NCBI RefSeq assembly: GCF_002797715.1
Contig: NZ_PGFF01000001.1
Location: forward strand, 1,325,304-1,389,303
DNA: 64,000 nt
Direction of reading: 5' to 3'
Origin: Diaminobutyricimonas aerilata
GTDB lineage: Bacteria; Actinomycetota; Actinomycetes; Actinomycetales; Microbacteriaceae
Shown: positions 17,777-24,028 of the stretch, piece by piece
How the letters are laid out: every line of letters starts with the position of its first letter
Numbering within the stretch: position 1 is the first letter of the stretch
Notes under the pieces: generated by a model
What the model was told of the DNA's origin: nothing
Database searches by the model: none
What the model saw: the letters and a program-made list of their open reading frames with translations, nothing else
Position numbers and translations under genes: made by a program

Positions 17777-19429
17777 TCAGGACAACCGCTTGTCGGCGGC
17801 GCCGAGCACGCGCAACCAGTGGAAGCCGTACGCACCGAGCTCCACCTCGACGACCCCGGCGGCGTCGGGGTTGCGGGAACCCTCCGCGAGCAGATCCACG
17901 AGGCGTGTCGACTCGTCGACGTCGTCGAGGCGCAGACGGATGGTGCGCGGTTCCGCAGAGAAGTTGTGCACCGCGATCATGCGGCCCTCGGCTCCGTGCA
18001 CGGAGTGGGCGAGTACCGCGGGATCGCCCGAGTCGAGCATCCGCAGTTCCCCCCAGCCGATCTCGGCCGAGGCGCGGTACCGCTCGATGAGCCGGCGGAT
18101 GAAGTTGAGCATCGAGTCCGGATCGTGGCGCTGCTGCGACGCATTCACGTGCTCGGGCCCGAAACCGCCCTGGGTGACGTGCGGCGCGAGCCGGCGTCGG
18201 CGGGCGTTCGAGAAGCCGCCGTGCTCCGTCGGATTCCACTGCATCGCGTTGCGCACGGACGCGCGGCCTCCGGCGCTGAGCTCCTCGCCCATCCCGAGTT
18301 CCTCGCCGTAGTAGAGCACCGGCGTGCCGGGCAGGGAGAACAGCAGGCTGTAGACCAGGCGCAGGCGACGGGGGTCCCCGCCGAGCATGGGGGCGAGGCG
18401 GCGCACGATGCCGCGCCCGTAGACGCGCATGCGCTCCTCGGGGGCGAAGGCGTCGAACACCTCCTCGCGCTCCTCCTCGGAGAGCTTGTCGAGGGTCAGC
18501 TCGTCGTGGTTGCGCACGAAGTTCGCCCACTGGTTCTCCGGCGCGAGCGGCGGGCGGGCCGCGAGAGCCTCGGCGAGCGGGGTGGCGTCCTCCCGGGCGA
18601 GCGAGAGGAACATCCGCTGCATGCCGACGAAGTCGAACTGCATGCTCAACTGGTCGCCGTCGGGACCGCCGAAGTAGTCGAGCTGCTGCTCGTACGGCAG
18701 GTTCACCTCGCCGAGCAGGATCGCGTCGCCGCGTCGACGGGAGATGTACCGGGCGAGCTCGCGCAGGAACGAGTGCGGGCCGTCGACCTCGTCCGGGGCG
18801 ACGAAGTAGGGCACCGCGTCGACCCGGAACCCGTCCAGCCCGAGCTCCAGCCAGAACCCGATGACCTTCGCGATCTCGTCGCGCACCTTCGGGTTGGCCA
18901 TGTTGAGGTCGGGCTGGTGCTTGTAGAAGTTGTGCAGGTAGTACTGACCCGACTTCTCGTCGAGCTCCCACACGCCGTCCTGCTCGCCCGGGAAGACCGG
19001 TGCGGGCTGCTCCTTCGGCGGCTCGTCGCGCCACACGTAGAAGTCCCGGTACGGCGACTTGCGGCTCGACTTCGCGGCGAGGAACCACGGATGCCGGTCG
19101 CTCGTGTGGTTGACGACGAGATCGGCGATGACGCGCATGCCGCGGTCACGTGCCGTGCGGACCACCTCGACGAAGTCGCCGAGGTGCCCGTAGCGGCGGT
19201 CGATCGAGTAGAAGTCCGACACGTCGTAGCCGTCGTCCTGCTGCGGCGACGGGTGGAACGGCATGAGCCACAGGCACGTGACGCCGAGCTCCGCGAGGTA
19301 GTCGAGCCGGTGCGCGAGCCCCTCGAAGTCGCCGACGCCGTCGTCGTTCCAGTCCATGAACGTCTCGACGTCGAGGCAGTAGACGACGGCGGTCTTCCAC
19401 CACAGGTCGCTCGTGTCGGTCAGTCTCAC
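17777..19429 (-). CDS. GH13 alpha-amylase-family protein, trehalose-synthase-like
   Basis: The 550-residue protein keeps the GH13 core: VNHTSDRHPWF (region I) near residue 107, DGFRVDAVPY with the nucleophile Asp near 202, LLGEVN with the acid/base Glu near 239, and FVRNHDELTL with the transition-state Asp near 310. The start (AVVYCLDVETFMDWNDDG) and length resemble trehalose synthase (maltose isomerisation) and close relatives. It is translationally coupled to the upstream LLM-type oxidoreductase by a four-base overlap. Whether it isomerises maltose or hydrolyses or transfers glucosyl units is open. Confidence 0.85.
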   Translation of the reverse strand: MRLTDTSDLWWKTAVVYCLDVETFMDWNDDGVGDFEGLAHRLDYLAELGVTCLWLMPFHPSPQQDDGYDVSDFYSIDRRYGHLGDFVEVVRTARDRGMRVIADLVVNHTSDRHPWFLAAKSSRKSPYRDFYVWRDEPPKEQPAPVFPGEQDGVWELDEKSGQYYLHNFYKHQPDLNMANPKVRDEIAKVIGFWLELGLDGFRVDAVPYFVAPDEVDGPHSFLRELARYISRRRGDAILLGEVNLPYEQQLDYFGGPDGDQLSMQFDFVGMQRMFLSLAREDATPLAEALAARPPLAPENQWANFVRNHDELTLDKLSEEEREEVFDAFAPEERMRVYGRGIVRRLAPMLGGDPRRLRLVYSLLFSLPGTPVLYYGEELGMGEELSAGGRASVRNAMQWNPTEHGGFSNARRRRLAPHVTQGGFGPEHVNASQQRHDPDSMLNFIRRLIERYRASAEIGWGELRMLDSGDPAVLAHSVHGAEGRMIAVHNFSAEPRTIRLRLDDVDESTRLVDLLAEGSRNPDAAGVVEVELGAYGFHWLRVLGAADKRLS

Positions 19430-20394
19430 GCGTGCTCACCTCGCAGCAGCGGCAGGATGCGCGACCCGGCCGCGTCGATGAAGTCGGCGTTGTCCCGTCC
19501 GACGTTGTGCAGGTACACCTCGTCGGCGCCGAGGGCGACGTACTCGCGGATGCGGTCGGCGAGGGCGGCGGCGTCCGAGGCGATGATCACCGAGTCGGGC
19601 ATCCGTTCGAGGGGTACGTCGCGCGCCGCCGCGTCGAAGTGCTCGGGGGTGTCGAGGTCCCAGCTGAGGGGAGGCGGGAAGACGTTCGTGCGCCACTGGT
19701 CGTGGGCGATCCGCAGCGCGGTGTCGTCGTCCGCGGCCCAGGACACGTGCAACTGCAGCACGATGGGTCCGCGTCCGCCCGCGTCGCGGTACGCGTCGAC
19801 GACCTCGCGGGTCTTCTCGATCGGCTGATTGATGGTCGCGAGACCGTCGGCCCACGACGCGGCCCACGCGGCCGTCTGCGGGGTGACCGCGGGGCCGATG
19901 AGCGGAGGCGGCGTCTCGGGGCGGGTCCACAACCGGGCGCGGTCGACCGTCACGAGGCCGCGATGGGTGACCTCCTCCCCGGCGAAGAGCGCGCGCATGA
20001 TGTCGACGCACTCGCGGAGCCGGGCGTTGCGTTCCGCCTTCGCGGGCCAGCGTTCGCCGGTGATGTGCTCGTTCATCGCCTCGCCGCTGCCGACAGCGAC
20101 CCAGAAGCGGCCCGGGTACATCGACTCGAGCGTCGCCGCCGCCTGGGCGATGATCGCCGGGTGGTAGCGCTGTCCGGGGGCGTTCACGACACCGAACCGC
20201 CACGAGGTCGCCTGCAGGGCCGCACCGAGCCAGGCCCAGGCGAATCCGGACTCGCCCTGTCTCTCGCTCCAGGGGGCGAAGTGGTCGGAGCACATGCCGG
20301 CGTCGAAGCCGGCAGATTCGGCGCTGCGTACGTCGTCGAGCAGGCGCGCGGGCGGGATCTGCTCATGGGAGGCGTGGAATCCGTAGACCGTCAT
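19426..20394 (-). CDS. LLM-class flavin-dependent oxidoreductase (TIGR03885-like)
   Basis: The 322-residue luciferase-like TIM barrel begins MTVYGFHASHEQIPP and contains SDHFAPWSERQGESGFAWAW, PGRFWVAVGSGEAMNEHITG and a C-terminal ADEVYLHNVGRDN segment. These features fit the TIGR03885 group, described as probably not F420-dependent. The substrate is unknown. It lies immediately upstream of, and overlaps, the GH13 gene, so both are made from one transcript. A TAGGGT hexamer ends eight bases before the ATG and no Shine-Dalgarno is seen. Confidence 0.8.
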   Translation of the reverse strand: MTVYGFHASHEQIPPARLLDDVRSAESAGFDAGMCSDHFAPWSERQGESGFAWAWLGAALQATSWRFGVVNAPGQRYHPAIIAQAAATLESMYPGRFWVAVGSGEAMNEHITGERWPAKAERNARLRECVDIMRALFAGEEVTHRGLVTVDRARLWTRPETPPPLIGPAVTPQTAAWAASWADGLATINQPIEKTREVVDAYRDAGGRGPIVLQLHVSWAADDDTALRIAHDQWRTNVFPPPLSWDLDTPEHFDAAARDVPLERMPDSVIIASDAAALADRIREYVALGADEVYLHNVGRDNADFIDAAGSRILPLLRGEHA

Positions 20395-20402
20395 CGCAGA
20401 GA

Positions 20403-20408
20403 ACCCTA
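20403..20408 (-). promoter_or_regulatory. -10 element of the LLM/GH13 operon (leaderless type)
   Basis: On the minus strand TAGGGT is followed by eight bases and the ATG at 20394. No clear -35 is visible. It is divergent from the ftsY -10, 12 bases away. Confidence 0.5.
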
Positions 20409-20420
20409 TTGCCGGTCGTC

Positions 20421-20426
20421 TAACCT
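20421..20426 (+). promoter_or_regulatory. -10 element of ftsY (leaderless type)
   Basis: TAACCT ends six bases before the ftsY ATG. The intervening GAGGGG is too close to the ATG to act as a normal Shine-Dalgarno. Confidence 0.5.
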
Positions 20427-20432
20427 GAGGGG

Positions 20433-21308
20433 ATGGCCGAGCGTACCCCCTGGTCTCTCTCAGGAGCCCTTCGGGGCATGTTCACGAAACGTACGATCGA
20501 CGAGACGACGTGGGAGGACCTCGAAGCCGCCCTCATCGGCGCGGACTTCGGTCCCGACGTGACCGATGCCGTCGTCGAGGATCTGCGGGCGAAGGTCGAC
20601 CGCTACCGCACGACGGATCCGGCGGACCTCAAGCGGATGCTGCGCGAATCGCTCGAGGAGCGCTTCTCGAAGTACGATCCGACGCTGACCCTCTCGGCAC
20701 GTCCCGCGGTCGTGCTCGTGGTCGGGGTGAACGGCGTAGGCAAGACGACGACGATCGGCAAGTTCGCCCGCTTCCTGCGCACCTTCGACCGCAGCGTCGT
20801 CGTCGGCGCGGCCGACACCTTCCGCGCCGCCGCCGTCGAGCAGCTCGCGACGTGGGCCGAGCGCGCCGGAGCCGCCGTCGTGCGCCCGCAGCACCAGGGC
20901 CAGGACCCGGCGTCGGTCGCGTACCAGACGGTCGAACGCGCGCAGCGCGAGGGCATCGAGATCGTGCTCATCGACACGGCCGGCCGGCTGCAGACGAAGG
21001 CGGGGCTCATGGACGAGCTCGGCAAGGTGCGCCGCGTGGTCGAGAAGCTCTCCCCGGTGGCCGAGGTGCTGCTCGTGCTCGACGCGACCACCGGGCAGAA
21101 CGGGCTCGCGCAGGCGCAGGCGTTCATCGAGCACGCCGGGGTGACGGGCCTCGTGCTCACGAAGCTCGACGGCTCCGCTAAGGGCGGCTTCGTGCTCGCG
21201 GTGCAGGAGAAGACGGGCATCCCGATCAAGCTCGTCGGTCAGGGCGAGGGCATCAACGACCTCACGGGCTTCACCCCGCACGTGTTCGTGCAGAACCTGG
21301 TGGGATGA
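20433..21308 (+). CDS. ftsY: Signal recognition particle receptor FtsY
   Basis: FtsY is the SRP GTPase partner at the membrane for co-translational targeting. The 291-residue protein has the N-domain helices (residues about 10-80) and the G domain: GVNGVGKTTTIGKF (G1, near 98), DTFRAAAVEQL, DTAGRLQTK (G3), TKLDGSAKGG (G4) and a VGQGEGINDL closing segment. It lacks the long acidic A domain of E. coli FtsY; membrane contact would rely on the short N-terminal amphipathic stretch (WSLSGALRGMFTK). Its stop overlaps the start of a small membrane-protein gene by four bases. Confidence 0.97.
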   Translation: MAERTPWSLSGALRGMFTKRTIDETTWEDLEAALIGADFGPDVTDAVVEDLRAKVDRYRTTDPADLKRMLRESLEERFSKYDPTLTLSARPAVVLVVGVNGVGKTTTIGKFARFLRTFDRSVVVGAADTFRAAAVEQLATWAERAGAAVVRPQHQGQDPASVAYQTVERAQREGIEIVLIDTAGRLQTKAGLMDELGKVRRVVEKLSPVAEVLLVLDATTGQNGLAQAQAFIEHAGVTGLVLTKLDGSAKGGFVLAVQEKTGIPIKLVGQGEGINDLTGFTPHVFVQNLVG

Positions 21309-21598
21309 CCGACCCCGCCGGCAGCCCCGGCCGCCGTCGCCTCGCGGCGCTCGCGGTCGTGTCGGCCGTGCTCGCCGCGACGGTGTTCACCGTGATCGTC
21401 ACCTTCGACATCGGCGACGACCCGCTCCTCGCACGCTGGTTCTCCCCGCTGGGCATCGCCGCGACCGCCGCCGGGCTCGTCGCGGCGGCCCTCTCGGTGG
21501 GTGACCGGACGGCCCGCCCGGTCGCGGTCGTCGCGTTCGTGATCCTCGTGCCGTGCACCGTCGTCGCGGCGCTCGCCGTGGTCGCCCGCTTCAGCTGA
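21305..21598 (+). CDS. Small hypothetical membrane protein
   Basis: This 97-residue protein has three likely membrane segments: LAALAVVSAVLAATVFTVIV (about 13-32), PLGIAATAAGLVAAAL (about 47-63) and VAVVAFVILVPCTVVAALAVV (about 73-93). No family is recognised. Its ATG overlaps the ftsY stop (ATGA), so it is co-translated with ftsY. Coupling and coding-like composition argue that it is real. Confidence 0.6.
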   Translation: MTDPAGSPGRRRLAALAVVSAVLAATVFTVIVTFDIGDDPLLARWFSPLGIAATAAGLVAAALSVGDRTARPVAVVAFVILVPCTVVAALAVVARFS

Positions 21599-21599
21599 T

Positions 21600-21700
21600 C
21601 CTCGCGGCGGCAGCGAGCGCGGATCCGTCGTGCGACACGCCGCGGGCAGGGTCCGCCGCGCCGCTCGGGGTGGCGGATGTCCGCTCTCGCTGCCGTGAGG
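21600..21700. terminator. Long imperfect inverted repeat between convergent genes
   Basis: Arms 21609-21623 and 21680-21694 pair over 15 bases with one mismatch (GGCAGCGAGCGCGGA against TCCGCTCTCGCTGCC); CCTC at 21600-21603 and GAGG at 21697-21700 extend the pairing. The 56-base loop is itself GC-rich. It lies between the ends of the ftsY pair and the carbonic anhydrase gene and probably ends both transcripts. Confidence 0.5.
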
Positions 21701-21729
21701 GGTGACCGGGCCGGAGCGTGGGCGCGGGC

Positions 21730-22263
21730 TCAGCCGCGGTTCGCTCCGGCGGTCGCGGCCCGGTGCTGCGCGGCGAGTTCCACGTAGTGCGTCGCGTTCG
21801 CGCGGACGCCCGCCACCTCCTCGTCGGTCAGCTCGCGTCGCACCTTGCCCGGCACGCCCGCGACGAGGCTCCGCGGCGGCACGACGGTGCCCTCCAGCAC
21901 GACCGCGCCCGCGGCGACGAGCGAACCGGAGCCGATGACCGCGCCGTTGAGCACCGTGGCCCCCATGCCGATGAGGCAGTCGTCCTCGACGGTGCAGCCG
22001 TGCACGACGGCGCCGTGCCCGATGCTCACGCCGCTCCCGATCGTGAGCGGTCGCCCGGCGTCGACGTGCATGGCCACGTTGTCCTGCACGTTCGAGCCGT
22101 CGCCGAGGCGGATGCGGTCGGAATCGCCGCGGAGCACGGCGCCGTAGAACACGCTCGAATCGGCGCCGACGACGACGTCGCCGATGAGCGTCGCGGTGGG
22201 CGCCGCCCAGGCGGAGTCGGCGAGGGAGGGGGTGTGACCGGCGAACTCGACGATGAGACTCAT
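21730..22263 (-). CDS. Gamma-class carbonic anhydrase-like protein
   Basis: The 177-residue protein folds as a left-handed beta-helix trimer. It shows VFYGAVLRGDSD, DGSNVQDNVAMHVD with the first metal His, and VSIGHGAVVHGCTVEDD with the second and third His, followed by GMGATVLNGAV and GVPGKVRREL. These are the hallmarks of the CaiE/PaaY/gamma carbonic anhydrase family. Activity as a carbonic anhydrase is unproven for most members. A TACGCT hexamer ends six bases before its ATG, with no Shine-Dalgarno. It is divergent from ffh. Confidence 0.85.
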   Translation of the reverse strand: MSLIVEFAGHTPSLADSAWAAPTATLIGDVVVGADSSVFYGAVLRGDSDRIRLGDGSNVQDNVAMHVDAGRPLTIGSGVSIGHGAVVHGCTVEDDCLIGMGATVLNGAVIGSGSLVAAGAVVLEGTVVPPRSLVAGVPGKVRRELTDEEVAGVRANATHYVELAAQHRAATAGANRG

Positions 22264-22269
22264 GCCCTC

Positions 22270-22275
22270 AGCGTA
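22270..22275 (-). promoter_or_regulatory. -10 element of the gamma carbonic anhydrase gene (leaderless type)
   Basis: On the minus strand TACGCT is followed by GAGGGC and the ATG at 22263. Confidence 0.5.
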
Positions 22276-22294
22276 GGCGCGGCGTCGCTGCCGT

Positions 22295-22300
22295 TAAACT
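22295..22300 (+). promoter_or_regulatory. -10 element of ffh (leaderless type)
   Basis: TAAACT ends nine bases before the ffh ATG; no Shine-Dalgarno is present in the gap (GGCCGGATC). Confidence 0.45.
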
Positions 22301-22309
22301 GGCCGGATC

Positions 22310-23875
22310 ATGGCTGCCTTTGGAACGCTCTCCGACCGGCTCACCGAGACCTTCCGCAATCTGCGGGGCAAGGGCCGGTTGACCCCGGCGGACGTCGACG
22401 GCACGGTGCGCGAGATCCGTCGCGCCCTGCTCGAGGCGGACGTCAACCTGGATGTGGTGAAGGACTTCACCGGCAAGGTGCGGGAGCGCGCGCTCGGCGA
22501 CGAGGTGAACAAGGCGCTCAACCCCGCGCAGCAGGTCGTGCAGATCGTCAACGAGGAGCTCGTGCAGATCCTCGGCGGGCAGCAGCGCCGGCTCGAGTTC
22601 GCGAAGACCCCGCCGACGGTCATCATGCTCGCCGGTCTTCAGGGTGCCGGCAAGACGACGCTCGCGGGCAAGCTCGCCAAGTGGATGGTGGGCGAGGGCC
22701 ACAGCCCGATGCTCGTCGCCGCCGACCTCCAGCGACCGAACGCGGTCACCCAGCTGCAGGTCGTGGGGGAGCAGGCCGGCGTCACGGTCTACGCCCCGCA
22801 GCCCGGCAACGGCGTGGGCGACCCGGTGCGCGTCGCGAAGGACGCGATGAAGGTCGCGCGCGACCGTCAGCACGACGTCGTCATCGTCGACACCGCCGGC
22901 CGCCTCGGCGTCGACGCCGAGCTCATGAAGCAGGCGTCGAACATCCGCAAGGCCGTCGACCCCGACGAGGTGCTCTTCGTGCTCGACGCGATGATCGGTC
23001 AAGACGCGGTCGGCACGGCGAAGGCCTTCCAGGAGGGCGTCGACTTCACCGGCGTCGTGCTCACCAAGCTCGACGGCGACGCGCGCGGCGGTGCCGCGCT
23101 CTCGGTCGCGAGCGTCACCGGCCGGCCGATCATCTTCGCCTCCACCGGCGAGGGACTCGACGACTTCGAACCGTTCCACCCCGACCGCATGGCGAGCCGC
23201 ATCCTCGACCTCGGCGACATCCTCACCCTCATCGAGCAGGCGCAGAAGGCCTTCGACGAGGAGGAGGCGCTCAAGGTCGCCGAGAAGCTCGCGACCGAGA
23301 CGTTCACGCTCGAGGATTTCCTCGCCCAGATGCAGCAGCTCAAGAACATGGGCTCCATCAAGGGCATGCTCGGCATGCTCCCGGGCGCGAAGGGGATGCG
23401 CGAGCAGCTCGACAACTTCGACGAGCGCGAGATCGTACGCACCGAGGCGATCATCCAGTCGATGACGCCGGCCGAACGCCGCAACCCGAAGCTGCTCAAC
23501 GGCAGCCGTCGTCTGCGCATCGCGCGGGGTTCGGGAATGACGGTCACGGATGTGAACGCCCTCGTCACCCGCTTCGAGCAGGCCGCCAAGATGATGAAGA
23601 CGGTCGCCCGCGGCGGCATGCCGCAGATCCCCGGCATGGGTCCGGTTCCCGGCGCGAAGTTCGCCGGCGGCAAGGGCAAGACCCAGAAGAAGAAGGCGGG
23701 CTCCCGCTCGGGCAACCCCGCCAAGCGCGCCGCCGAGAACGCCGCCCGCGCCCAGGGCGTCAAGCCCGCGACGAACTCGGGCGGCTCCGGGTTCGGTCTC
23801 GGCGGGGGCGCGTCGACCCCGCAGCAGCCCACCGAGGAAGAGCTCTCCGCGCTGCAGAAGTTCCTCGGCCGCTGA
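22310..23875 (+). CDS. ffh: Signal recognition particle protein Ffh
   Basis: Ffh binds 4.5S RNA and signal sequences and docks with FtsY. The 521-residue protein has the N domain (about 1-90), the G domain with GLQGAGKTTLAGKLAKW (near 107), DTAGRLGVD and TKLDGDARGGAAL, and the Met-rich M domain (about 325-435: FLAQMQQLKNMGSIKGMLGM, then the RNA-binding SRRLRIARGSGMTVTDVN). The tail after residue 440 is Lys-, Gly- and Ala-rich and ends in a low-complexity segment. ftsY and ffh lie within 2 kb of each other, separated by the small membrane protein and carbonic anhydrase genes. No SRP RNA gene was seen in the window. Confidence 0.97.
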   Translation: MAAFGTLSDRLTETFRNLRGKGRLTPADVDGTVREIRRALLEADVNLDVVKDFTGKVRERALGDEVNKALNPAQQVVQIVNEELVQILGGQQRRLEFAKTPPTVIMLAGLQGAGKTTLAGKLAKWMVGEGHSPMLVAADLQRPNAVTQLQVVGEQAGVTVYAPQPGNGVGDPVRVAKDAMKVARDRQHDVVIVDTAGRLGVDAELMKQASNIRKAVDPDEVLFVLDAMIGQDAVGTAKAFQEGVDFTGVVLTKLDGDARGGAALSVASVTGRPIIFASTGEGLDDFEPFHPDRMASRILDLGDILTLIEQAQKAFDEEEALKVAEKLATETFTLEDFLAQMQQLKNMGSIKGMLGMLPGAKGMREQLDNFDEREIVRTEAIIQSMTPAERRNPKLLNGSRRLRIARGSGMTVTDVNALVTRFEQAAKMMKTVARGGMPQIPGMGPVPGAKFAGGKGKTQKKKAGSRSGNPAKRAAENAARAQGVKPATNSGGSGFGLGGGASTPQQPTEEELSALQKFLGR

Positions 23876-23943
23876 GGCGCGACGACGTCCGCGTGTTCCC
23901 CCTAATGCGGGAGCGCGTAGTACACCTGTGTCCTCCAAACCAC

Positions 23944-23961
23944 TTACTGACAAGTAGGTAA
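23944..23961. promoter_or_regulatory. TetR-type palindromic operator candidate
   Basis: TTACTGACAAGTAGGTAA is an 18-bp palindrome in which 6 of 8 positions match across the dyad (TTACNNAC/GTNNGTAA). It is 67 bases upstream of the secreted beta-helix gene. The form resembles operators of many actinobacterial TetR-family repressors. No tetR gene is adjacent. Confidence 0.45.
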
Positions 23962-24028
23962 CGTTCCGGGTAGCCTTCACGCACGGCCGCGGCACGCGGT
24001 CGACCGCCTCTCGTTCAAAGGAGAACCG

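Noticed and set aside
20433-21308. FtsY as a truncated gene
   Set aside because: The acidic A domain is dispensable and reduced in many bacteria; the N and G domains are complete and the start is supported by a -10 element.
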